DNA of 64,000 bases, taken from positions 140,310,361 to 140,374,360 of the forward strand of contig NC_079492.1 in the NCBI RefSeq assembly GCF_020520425.1, read 5' to 3'. The number at the start of each line of letters is the position of its first letter. Position 1 is the first letter of the stretch. Origin of the DNA: Spinacia oleracea (Eukaryota > Streptophyta > Magnoliopsida > Caryophyllales > Amaranthaceae). The notes beneath the pieces were generated by a model. That model saw nothing but the letters and a program-made list of their open reading frames with translations, was not told the DNA's origin and made no database searches. This document shows positions 34,190 to 64,000 of this stretch, piece by piece. Position numbers and translations under genes: made by a program.

Positions 34190-35672
34190 TCTAATATATA
34201 TATATATAAAGGGGAATTTTTTCAAGAACATTTGGAGCGTCACGTAGGATTTCCACGTCATAAAATATACTCCGTATAACTTAATACTATTTCAGATTTA
34301 TTAAAAATAAAAATAAATAAATAAACACTCGATAAAAGATAAGAAGAGATAAATTTTGCTAAGAGTTAAAATAGATAACTAATGTGTGGATTACTAGATT
34401 ATTAAATAAGATAATAATAGTGTAAGGAATAGAATTACAATAACATTAAAATTCTACCAAAAGATAATTGTTATAGTTTTTAGAAAAAGTAAATTGTTAT
34501 GGAGTATATAATATGAAGATTCAAAATTATCTCTCCCATAGTCCCACTAATGCGTATGAATTATATCAAATCATGTTTTATAAGAAGAGATAAATTTTAC
34601 TAAGAGTTAAAATAGATAACTAATGTGTGGATTACTAGATTATTAATAACATAATAATAGTGTAAGGAATAGAATTACAATAACATTAAAATTCTACCAA
34701 AAGATAATTGTTATAGTTTTTAGAAAAAGTAAATTGTTATGGAGTATATAATATGAAGATTCAAAATTATCTCTCCCATAGTCCCACTAATGCGTATGAA
34801 TTGTATCAAATCATGTTTTTTTTTCCATAAGTTTTATGTCATTTTTATCATACTCCGTAGTAATGTAAAATTAATTCATTCATCATGAATATATGATCAT
34901 GTAATCCTGCATGTTTTTATGTGGTGAAACCTATATACAGTGTATAATTCGTATTTTTTAATACTTTTTTGTTTTTTTGTTGTTGTTGCAGTGACTCATT
35001 CAACAGTTTTACGCACGAAACTAATTACAGATTATAATATTTAGTAATAGTTTCATACTGGGGTACTAATAAAATCAATAACTACTAATTTAGCTTTCTC
35101 TAATTCCGTCTATAAAGAACAACTTTTTTTGTTTTGAATAAGTACGTACTTTTATTAATGTTCGTCAGGTCAAAATTAAAACCAATACGAGCGTCGACAC
35201 CACCAACACATATGTGTCGAACAAGTAATCAATTTTGTCAGTCAATTACCCAATCAGTGCGTAAGTTGTTACTAAAAAACTTCCCCCTGGGGTCGGAATG
35301 CGAGGTCGTAGAACTTTGAAGCATAAAGCAATACACGATCATTATACTGAAATACTTGTCTTTCACAAAGAGGAAAAATTTGTTTTAAATTTTTTAAAAA
35401 ATAATAATTAATTAATAATCAACAAACAATTGTTGCAATTTTTTAATTAACATAGAATTGTTTTTCATGTTTGAGTAACAATGAATTTGATAAAGATAAA
35501 GTTTGAAAATATAACGTAAAAACAATGGAAAGTTAGAATTTATCATACTAATATATTTCATCTAAATATTTTCTTAATATTTATTCAATAAAAAAATCAT
35601 CAGTCGAATTAAACCTTTAAGTCGGACATATACATTGTGCGAATCCGTGCATCGCACGGGCTTCACATCTAA
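34190..35672 (+). mobile_element. Non-autonomous Helitron, 1.48 kb
   Basis: The 5' end TCTAATATATATATATATAA is followed by aggggaatttttt and a 'cacgtaggatttccacgtca' block typical of plant Helitrons. The 3' end has the hairpin CCGTGCATCGCACGG (35645-35659) and CTAA (35669-35672) before T. Insertion lies between A and T. There is no Rep/helicase frame. A 241-bp tandem duplication lies near its 5' side. Confidence 0.75.
34341..34820. repeat. 241-bp tandem duplication inside the Helitron
   Basis: Two adjacent copies (34341-34581 and 34582-34820) start aagaagagataaatttt and end 'tatcaaatcatg'. They differ at only a handful of positions by eye, so the duplication is recent relative to the element. 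Confidence 0.9.
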
Positions 35673-35689
35673 TACAATATAATGCGTAG

Positions 35690-35691
35690 TA

Positions 35692-35736
<45 letters not shown>

Positions 35737-35870
35737 TTTATTATTTATTTTTTTTTTATTATTATTATTATTATTATAAATCATAAATATTGATAATAAT
35801 TATTAATTATCATTATAATAATACTATGTAATTATTATTACTACTCGCATTATTATTATTATTATTATTG
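35690..35870. repeat. (ATT)n microsatellite tracts
   Basis: Long ATT runs at 35691-35738, 35757-35776 and 35848-35869, interrupted by other A/T sequence. Confidence 0.9.
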
Positions 35871-36429
35871 ACTATTGTTGTTGTTATTCTCTGTTCTTGA
35901 ATGTTAAGTCTATTTTTGACTCTAAGACAATCTAACATTCTTTTTTGTTTTTTGAGAGATAAGACAATTCAATATAAGTACAATTTTCATATACTTATCT
36001 TTATATTGGATTGTCTTAGATTTTCTTAATATCTTTTGGAATCTTTTCTTATTTGTCAAACATTAATCTTCGTTTTACCCTTATAAATATCAAATATTCC
36101 ACTTATTTACTCCCAAATAAACGTGTATCCCCAATTAAACCCCTTAATTGTTTCTCTCACCCTCCATGTTTATTATCGTTTGTACGTAGTACATGTTTGT
36201 AAGAAACAACTTGGTGTGTTTTGTATTTTATTAAGCACTTCATATTAATCAAACATCAAAAATTCAAAATACAGTAAAAATCAATTGGTTTAAGAGCAAC
36301 TCCAATTTATGAAATTATATTTTTATTAAATTCGTTATTTATAAATTCACTACTTATAAAATTTATTATTTATAAAATGTCAATTTTAATTTATTTATTG
36401 TTTTAGTACTAATTCAATAATTTAATATT
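35871..36429. other. Spacer, no gene recognised
   Basis: AT-rich. It contains an imperfect inverted pair around 'tctaagacaatc' (35921) and 'gattgtcttaga' (36010), separated by about 80 bp, perhaps a small foldback element. Confidence 0.4.
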
Positions 36430-37460
36430 TTGAAAGAATCGAACTCGGAACTCAGGAAGAACGGTCTATCGAACGGGACGTATAAACTACGATTGAGGTA
36501 ACATATATTGCTAACACCCACAATCCCCTTATGAAATGTGTTTTATGAGATTATGAAATGTGTTTACAATGATATGTTTTATTGGATTGTGGGCTATGAA
36601 ATGTATTTATGAAGTTTGTTTTATGCATGATGATATTCAATATGCGTTGATAAATGATTTTATAAGAATGATGTTTATGAGTTACGAATAAGATACGAAA
36701 CATGATAAATAAAAGTGTAACCGGTTCTGGCAGTTAGTGGGGTTACTATTTCTAGGTCGTGCACGTACCACCGTACCGCGGGACATCCAACAAGGGAGAG
36801 TGCTCCTTGAGGACTATCGTAAGGTGGGAGACGTCCCGCAAGGCTAACTTGTCAGTTACCAAGTAAAAAGAAGGTTTTATAAAAGATAATGGGAACTATC
36901 AAAGTTTCAAGTTATAAATGATGTTTTATTGCATTTATGAAAATGTTTTACTATGTTCTATTCTCCCTGATTGCAAAGTAAATAAAATGAATTGAAATGA
37001 GTTTACGCGGTTAGGGTAGTATGTTACTGGGTCTCGGCTCACGATGTTGCTTTTGTTTTAGGTACGAAGAAGATCATGGGATGCCTTAGAGTGAGGATGC
37101 AACCATCAAAGTCACGATCTATGTTTAATAAAGATAACTATGTCATTAGTAATAAAGGGATGTATTAACTAAACTCTAAGGTTGATTTCACGATTTGAGT
37201 TAAATTTTCAAATTAATGTTAAAACATGTTAGAAATATTTATTAAGGTTTACTTAGATTTCAATGCAATTTTTAAAGAATTAATTGAAGTGAAGTATAAT
37301 TACTATTACTCAACAGTAGTCAGTAAATGTAAAAAGGTTATGTCGCCTTGTATTTCCCACGAGGGAGATACGGCAGTAACGCTCCGACTAAATTAGGGTT
37401 TCCGCTGCTAATTAAAGATAATTAATCTAATTAATGGTGTTTAGAAGTCGGGGTGTTACA
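36430..37460 (-). mobile_element. Gypsy-like LTR remnant or solo LTR
   Basis: On the minus strand the right edge begins TGTAACACCCCGACTTCTAA, a common start of plant Gypsy (chromovirus-type) LTRs, and the body contains conserved GC-rich blocks (36720-36860, 37340-37400). The left boundary could not be found and no matching second LTR or target duplication is seen. Confidence 0.5.
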
Positions 37461-37572
37461 CCACGTTAGTTATACTTCACATGGTATTTCATGTCAACCA
37501 AATAACAGTACATCACCTTAGTATGTATTTGATGTTAAGTCATTGTTTCATTTTATTATGCCTTTTATTTTA

Positions 37573-38782
37573 CGGTTTTTTCATGAAATGCCCTTGAGGT
37601 TTAACGAAATGCACCAAATACACCCGCGTGTTTCAAATTACATATTATACCCCTATTTAAACTTATTATGCACCAAATACCCTTCTTACTAACGGAAGTC
37701 TAACGCCGTCAGTCATTAGTGCTAATTTACCTATTTATCCTAATTATTAACAATTAACCTCCAAATAAACCTGATTAATACATAACAAACCTAAAGATTT
37801 AGCAACCAAAAAAAAAAACTCACTCAAAATTCAATCAAACTTCTCGAAAATCTAGGTTCAAAATTTGCCCAATTTAAATCAAACTTGTGATAAAATTAAT
37901 CGAGCAATAATGCTTCTACTTCAATCAATTATCTCATCAATTAGCTCCACAATTCGTGCTAAAATCCCCAATTTGATTTGCCAAATCCTAAATTCAGAAT
38001 TGATTTCTTTATGTTTTGATCCAATTAATGTAACTTCTGGGTTCGAAAATCAGGGAAGGGGAGAGGAAAAGAGGAAAATTTTGGGTTCGAAAATATGAAT
38101 TTAATCCAGAGCTTTGTTGCTTCTTCAATGGAGTTGGGTTTCTGAAAAGCATCTTCATCGCGAGAGCTTCGTTGCTTCTTCAATGGAGTTGGGGTTGCAT
38201 GAATTTAATCTAAAATTTGGGGGTTTGAGTTGCGAATTGAAGAGGAGAGAGAAGAGGATGAGAGGAGAGCAAGGATGGGGGAATGGAGAGGATAGAGTAA
38301 TTCTCGTTATTGGGGTAGTCGATGGTGGTTTTGATGGTGGATGTGGGACTTCATTCGGACTTGGGAGAGAGAGAAGGAGTTGTAGTGGTGGAGGCGGTGT
38401 GCGCTTTGAGGGTGGAGGCCGACGGTGCGGAAATTGGATGATGGAGGTGGTGCTGTGCACTTTGACGGTGGAGCCGGTGCGGACTTTTGTGATGGCGGTG
38501 GTGCAGCTTCAATGGTGGTGTGTCTGTGGGCTTGGTGGTGGATAGAGCTATCACAGTGGTTCTAATTTCCATAAATAATCATGTTCGATTAGGTTTAATT
38601 AGTTTAATTAGGGGGGTTAAGTAAGTTAATTAGCACTAATGACTAATGTCGTTAGACTTCCGTCAGTAAGAAGGGTATTTGGTGCACAATAAGTTTAAAT
38701 AGGGGTATAATATGTAATTTGAAACACGCAGGTGTATTTGGTGCATTTCGTTAAACCTCAGGGGCATTTCATGAAAAAACCG
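37573..38782. mobile_element. MULE with ~155-bp terminal inverted repeats
   Basis: The 9-bp direct repeat TTTATTTTA flanks it (37564-37572 and 38783-38791). The ends CGGTTTTTTCATGAAATGCC and GGCATTTCATGAAAAAACCG are inverted, and pairing continues inward to about 37730/38625. The interior (37770-38570) is richer in G and C and holds overlapping frames on both strands with low-complexity text, with no transposase. It looks like a Pack-MULE-type cargo carrier. Confidence 0.85.
38108..38196 (+). repeat. Short direct repeat in the MULE interior
   Basis: 'gttgcttcttcaatggagtt' occurs at about 38116 and 38171, about 55 bp apart, with related flanks (gctttgttgc, gcttcgttgc). Confidence 0.75.
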
Positions 38783-39188
38783 TTTATTTTATTTATTCAA
38801 GTAGTACTTTTATCTTTAAAAAAGTACAGCAACAACTCCAAAGTGGAAGAACTCCGCCAAAAAAAAAACAAGTCCTTTAAAATGAGAGTAGATGAATTCC
38901 AGCAGAGGAAGGACAAAGTGAGCTACTTTAAACATCTCTCTTTTACCAAAATGGTGATACACTCACTGCCTTCTTTAATTCTATGTAAAACAACTACTCT
39001 CTTTGGTAAATATTGCTGCTGCTGGTGCCTGGTGGTCCTTGAAAGAGAGTTGAATAAAATAAACTTAAAACAAAGAGGAAATCAGGTAGTGCAGATGAGT
39101 TTCGGGTCGTGTTAGTTTTGACGGATCATAATTTAACTATTCAAGTGACAAAATGTAATTGGATCCGCCACTCTTTTTACATTAAAAA
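38783..39188. other. Spacer between MULE and Helitron
   Basis: A frame at 38732-39115 has no recognisable domain and partly overlaps the MULE end. No supported gene. Confidence 0.35.
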
Positions 39189-39681
39189 CTAGTATGTAAC
39201 CCGGGCGTTGCCCCAGTTTTTTATTTTTATTCGGGTTTTTTTATAAAATATGTGCACGTAGAGATGGTGTCATCATCAAATTACGGTGGTGACATAAGAT
39301 TAGTGGCCGATCAACAACCTCCCCGATTAAACCCCACATCCAAGAATCTAAACAAAGTCGGATCCTTTTCTTCAAAGTAATAATTGTACATTTATGAATT
39401 AAGTAATCATTCATTTTTTTTGCATTCACTTTTATTCAATGTATTTTTTATTGTAAAACAAATATATAGGATTATATGGAAAGATATTACATAAGTTGTA
39501 GTTGGTTAAGATGGTAAGAAGTGTAATTTTTAACAAAGAGGTTTGGTGTTCGATCCTTGTTAGATGTTTTTTGTTGTAATAACGTGTCATGATGCTAATA
39601 AGTGGTGACATGGCGTAATAAGGAGAGATCTACGTGACACGTATACATTCTTCAAAACGCCTTTTAATATATTAGTATAGA
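39189..39681 (-). mobile_element. Non-autonomous Helitron related to the one at 1019
   Basis: On the minus strand it starts TCTATACTAATATATTAAAA (39681 downward, after A) and ends with a gccccgggtt-like hairpin and CTAG (39192-39189) before T. Shared parts with the left-end Helitron include the 'tacgtgacacgtata' block and tRNA-like boxes: TAGTTGGTTAAG (39499-39510) and GTTCGATCC (39548-39556). Length is 493 bp. Confidence 0.8.
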
Positions 39682-39915
39682 TAGATAGATAGATATGTTT
39701 AAAATGTAAGGATCATCTATTTTTTTTAAGGAAATGTGACACCTTTTCCTGAACATCCCAAATAGTACACGTAATCTTACCTATTATCCGTGGACATAAA
39801 TACAAAAATACACCTAGTACAAACTAGGCAGCACATCTCAATACACAAATCAAGCACAATGCAGCCATTTTCCGGTGACTACCACTTTCAGGTGGAAACC
39901 ATACTACTTATAGGC
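39682..39915 (-). other. (GATA)n run and likely 3' UTR of the PEARLI-4-like gene
   Basis: GATA repeats at 39678-39697, then a mixed sequence up to the stop codon at 39916. Confidence 0.4.
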
Positions 39916-42900
39916 TTATAGCAATCCATCCGCCGCATAAACGAAACTAGGACATATATTTTTGATGTCGTTGATTTTGGCATTCAACTCTTCATCCCTT
40001 AGGTTTTTCACTGTAATTTGCTCATCCAACTTTGCAATCTCAAATTCGAGTTTAACCTGCTCAATTGTTTTCAACTCTAAAGCTTTAGAAAGCTCTTCTG
40101 CCTTTACTTTATTCTCCATAAGTTGTTCCTCGAGTTTCATGAGCTCATCTCTTGATGCCATGGCTTTCTGAATTTCATGGAGTCTCTGATGCAACCACTT
40201 GACATCAAAGTTGAGACCCTCTACATCCTTGAGAATGGAGAAGAGTTCCTTCAGTTCATCAGATTTCATATCAGCAACAGGAGTATCACGGAGCTTCTGT
40301 ACAACGTTACAGATACTCTCTAAAAGACGTGTCTTGATTAGTTCTGATTGAAATGTACATGATTTAGCGATATCCCCGTGCTTGTTCACTATAGCTTGCA
40401 TGATATTAGACCAGCCCCTCAGCATACCAGTTGTGCAGCTCGTTTCTTTTAGACGGTCATTGTCATTTTCATTTTTGTTTGAAGAACCAAATCCATGGTT
40501 ATTTTCAGGGGAAAGAGTCGGCTGTTCAAGGGTTGGACATTCATTTTCACCTTCTGAAGCAATGGACTCGTCTTGACCTTCTTCATTATCAAGTTGTGTT
40601 TCCATTGGTTGCACTTCATTTAAAACGATTTCTGGAGATCCAAGCCCATGACCATTTACACGAGTACCAGGCATTTCATCTGCAAGATTTTGACAAGGTG
40701 GGAAAATTAACAATTTGTGAATATTGTGATACTGAAGTAAAAACAAATTATGATACATCTTTTTATTCAAGTAAATATCTTATTGAATTTGTTAAAAATT
40801 TTTAGATGACTAAAATAAGTAAGGATTTTCCTAGGGGCCTAAAGAATAAGCGTTTACTCTTGAGCCGCCCCTGCAACAACATAATTGATTTGATGATGCT
40901 AAATGGGATAAACAATATGAGGTTTTTGGTGTAACCAAAGAGAGTTAACATACCTTTTACTGAGGTTCTACTGATGAAGTCATTCATTAGAGTATCACGG
41001 TTCGAAAGACAGCCAGAATTTTCATCTGAAGAGTCAATTTCAATGATTTCAGTAGGTGAACACCTTCTCGATGTTTCAACTTCAGATACCGTCTTTATGC
41101 AAGAACCTCCCATGAAAGTGTTGACATCCAACTTGATGATTTTAGCGCGATCCTGGCAGTTCAGCTGCTGCTGCTTTTGTGACAATGCTGCGGGAAAAGA
41201 GGCAACTACACTTATCAATACTCTACACTCCTGGTAAAGTAAAAATCTCAACTATTGAGCTCAATAATTTTGTCATTTATGAGTTCCCTCACCCCGTGTG
41301 ATAGGTCTAGATGACCTTCCACTTGTTTGGAGAGACACGTCTAATTGAGCTGCAAAATTACGCAATAGCTTATTACATTGCCTCATTTTTACAATCTTGT
41401 GCCAAACGACTAGTTAATTAAAAAAATGTGAATACTAGGACATAAAAAGAAAAGACATACAGAGTACTAGGCATTAAACAAGTCAACTATGGTTCAACAA
41501 ATCACCCAGAGAAGAGGAAAAAAAAAAGGTTCATTTAACACAGTCAGATTCAAAAGAAGATGATTTTCTATGAGGAAATGAGCAAACAACATGGGAAGAG
41601 TGGAAGACCAGCCTGGGGTTGGCATTACACAGGGGAAAGGAGGATGTAAAATTTTCAAGACTTTCAACCAAAATTACTAGTTTCTAATCTGCATAATGTG
41701 GTTTTAGTGAATGTCAAGACTCGAAAAGGAACTAGATTTAGATAAACATAGCTCAGTTTAAAAGATGTGGTCCTTCTATACATCCCTAGCTATCTCGAAT
41801 TATCTTCTTCACCTAATTTTTACAAAGATTTCCATGCGTTTATTATATCCAAAATTTCCAACTATAATCCAAACTTGAGCATTAGACTCTTTCAACTTTG
41901 TCAGAATATACAGTTCAATCTAAAAGGTCCTTGTGAGGACCCTGAGTGTTACCTCTCATTTTTTGGTGGGATTTACCACTACCGCGTGAGCAGCTCTTAC
42001 CATGATTGATCGATAGCATGTCAGACGACTTCATGGAATCACCTTGATCTATGGATTGACCCTCGGTTCTGCAGAATTCTAAGCAGAAAGCCAGCAACAT
42101 TCACAGTAAGTGATCAAGTTTCACAATTTACCAATCATAAGGAAAAACAACAATATTTCAGACACTAACACAAGGTTTAAAACAAAACAATTCTATCCCA
42201 ATCATGCAACTATCAGTTCATACAAAACTGATCTTCAAAGCTCAAACTCAACATAAACTTGAAGTACAAGTTGATAAAGATTGTTACCCCTCAATTTCAG
42301 CCTTTTGTGGGTGCTAATTGGGGTGTTTTCGGTCAATAGCTTCTTCGGCCACTCCATGTTTCGATGGTATTTGAGCCGGTACATGCCTTAAGTAGGATTT
42401 CAAATAGCAACAAAGGCAACAACAGTTAAATTACACTTTGTCCAACCAATTGGAAATTTAACAAACCGGATAAGCAAAATGATAAGCTACTAATGAGAAT
42501 TTCATACAAACTTCACAATCAAATTTAGGGCACACCAATTAACATGCAAAATCAAGAAAGTCGTTGTGTATCACATTATTTCTTCACAAATTACTAAAAT
42601 TGAGCTAATTTTCAAACTCAAAGAAAACAGTCGAAACACTAACCATTTGGGGTTTAAATTTATACAAAATTAATGGCATTTAAACAACCATCTCAACTCT
42701 CAAGTCAAAACCTTCCCAAAAATCCGTATCGTAAAATAATTATATAGAACTCCAAAAAATTAAAATAAAACCACAAAAACCAAATGTAACCAAGAAATTC
42801 TAAAAGATTTCACAAATTCACTGCAAAAGTAGAATATTAACAACAAAAACAACCCTCTAAATTCAGAAGGGTAAGGGTAGCTTACCGTCAATTTCCGGCA

Positions 42901-42961
42901 GCTTGCCTCCACCTTGCTCCGCTGGCGGTGGGTGTGTCGGGGCACCGTCAACGGCAGACAT
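39916..42961 (-). CDS. PEARLI-4-like (plant 'phospholipase-like') protein, five exons
   Basis: Exons on the minus strand: 42961-42886, 42078-42001, 41349-41293, 41187-40954 and 40679-39916. Splice sites are GT..AG and phases agree, giving about 402 residues beginning MSAVDGAPTHPPPAEQ. The N-terminal half is low complexity and probably disordered, with an acidic serine stretch (EIIEIDSSDENS, about residue 115). From residue 234 the order LRGWSNIMQAIVNKHGDIA, ESICNVVQKL, ELFSILKDVEGLNFDVKWL resembles the C-terminal domain of Arabidopsis PEARLI 4 family proteins. A charged coiled coil (about 320-390) follows. Despite the family name I see no phospholipase catalytic motif, and the molecular role is unknown. 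Family assignment is from memory of the pattern and should be searched. Confidence 0.68.
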
Positions 42962-44202
42962 ATGATCTACTCAGCAAATTGTCCGTTGAAAAAAATGGTG
43001 AAGAAGAACAGAGAGACTGTCACTCTTCTAGTGTGTTTGTACTTTGTTAGTATTTTTTTTTCAAAAAATAGTGTTTTGGTATGTTGATGGAATTAAATAA
43101 AGCAAAAAGTTCAGAGAGTAATCAAAGCCGTACCCGCCAAAATATTTCCGGAAATGTACTACTGAAAAGTCTGAAAACTCCCGTTTCGTATTAATCGCAA
43201 ACACAAATAGGGAGTATTTTATACTTTATCCATTTTCTAATAGATATCCGTATCTCATTGATGACAAATGGTATTTAAAATATTAATGGTCAAAGTTAGT
43301 ACATAAAAAGTCAAATGATTCGATAATATTGAACTAAATAGAGTGAATTGAGTATATGGTATGTGTTGAACAGACAAACGTGTCGTGTCGGATCATGTTC
43401 GTGTTATCATGTTGACTTTGTGTTGTTTATAAAATTTATCAAAACTATCTAAAAAAGTAAAATAATTGCATAATATGACAAATTAATCTAAATGGGTCGT
43501 GTTCAAGTTGGTTTCGTGTCGTGTCGTGTCAACTTCGTGTTTTCTTTTAGTAACTACATGCTTGTGTCGTGCTAGTTTCGATCGTGTTATCATGTCATGT
43601 CAGAAACTGTCAGCTCTAGATATGTGGCATAAAAAATTTAGGTGGATGGCCCATCATCTTACCATTCCTAGCTCAAACTACCAAATTGCAAATGTTGCAA
43701 TAAATTAAGAACAAATGAAGTATTACTATTAGTACAAATTGTACATTGTGAAATTATACATCAATACTAATTGAGTACTCTATATCAGTTTACGTGTTTT
43801 TTCAAATACATCAGTCAAAAATAGCATACTTCACTACAATACTTCACTGTATAATTAATGCAACAATCCTGTAAATTAAATACAATAGTCATCATATGTT
43901 TATATTCTTTACAATCCATGAAAAATGGTTCTACCGTGTGGCTCTTTATACTTGCTACTCCATATAACTTTCAAAGTAATCGGTCACAATTTATTAGTAG
44001 AGCTGTAGAAGTCATGATTCAATCACGTTAAAGAAGTGAAAGAGCAAAAGAAAGCATAGATAAGAGAAACTAATTCTCTTCTCTCTTTTATTACTTTACT
44101 TAACCACCATGCATTTCGGCAATGGTGGAAAAGAAAATGAATGAATTGAATAGAATAGAATACATTTGATAGACTAGAAAGAAACTAAACTAAACTAAAT
44201 AA
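42962..44202. other. Intergenic region: promoter of the PEARLI-4-like gene and downstream flank of the KDM5 gene
   Basis: The first ~80 bp are the 5' leader side of the gene. 43378-43610 is rich in repeated GTGTCGTGTC and 'gtgttatcatgt' phrases (for example 'tcgtgtcgtgtcgtgtcaac' near 43518), a transposon-like low-complexity block. No gene is supported elsewhere; the frame at 43499-43708 comes from this repeat. Confidence 0.45.

Positions 44203-64000
<19,798 letters not shown>

Noticed and set aside
35134..35319. 61-codon plus-strand frame
   Set aside because: It lies inside a Helitron without recognisable domain; length is within chance.
35645..35659. GC-rich hairpin as a transcription terminator
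   Set aside because: Hairpin followed by CTRR-T is the Helitron 3' terminus; bacterial-type terminators do not apply here.
38114..38545. 143-codon plus-strand frame and overlapping minus-strand frames
   Set aside because: Gly/Arg-rich low complexity inside a MULE, with no domain and no splice or promoter support.
39499..39556. Possible tRNA gene
   Set aside because: Same reason as at 1117: boxes without a cloverleaf, inside a Helitron.

Overview
The window looks like nuclear DNA of a flowering plant, most likely a eudicot. The evidence is split genes with GT..AG introns, AT-rich spacers, plant-type Helitron, MULE, Stowaway, CACTA and Copia elements, and protein families typical of plants (AHL/PPC, F-box-DUF295, a plant KDM5). 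The exact species cannot be read from the sequence; an Amaranthaceae-like genome is only a guess. All convincing genes lie on the minus strand.

Positions 1-15,600 are a transposon-rich spacer. A complete 9.87-kb LTR retrotransposon (1295-11165) dominates it. Its two ~2.09-kb LTRs are almost identical, it has a perfect 5-bp GTATA target duplication, a Met-tRNA primer site and Copia-type polypurine tracts. It reads on the minus strand and has no recognisable gag-pol, so it is a large non-autonomous (LARD-like) element. It is packed with the short motif GGAAC/GTTCC, roughly ten times more than base composition predicts (eye count). It landed 7 bp from the terminus of an older small Helitron, whose two halves can still be joined.

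Positions 15,650-24,010 hold a tandem family of three F-box-DUF295 genes. Only the middle copy (20131-21312) is intact; the flanking copies are broken. A 2.2-kb MULE with a captured-looking GC-rich segment and a TTAGTTA minisatellite sits between copies one and two.

Positions 24,000-27,000 are nested small DNA transposons. Positions 27,124-33,318 are a five-exon AT-hook (AHL, PPC domain) gene. Positions 33,900-39,900 are again transposon territory: a 1.5-kb Helitron with a 241-bp tandem duplication, a Gypsy-like LTR remnant, a 1.2-kb MULE with long terminal inverted repeats, and a second small Helitron related to the one at the left end.

Positions 39,916-42,961 are a five-exon gene for a ~402-residue protein with a PEARLI-4-like C-terminal half. 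Positions 44,203-64,000 are the 3' two thirds of a large KDM5/JARID1-type histone H3K4 demethylase gene (JMJ17-like). PHD1, JmjC with Fe(II) ligands, C5HC2 finger, PLU-1 region, PHD2 and PHD3 are all visible; the N-terminal exons lie beyond the right edge. Its introns carry CACTA, Stowaway-like, Helitron and other insertions that leave the splice sites intact.

Two of the three well-preserved large genes are chromatin proteins, but nothing in the sequence shows that they are functionally linked.
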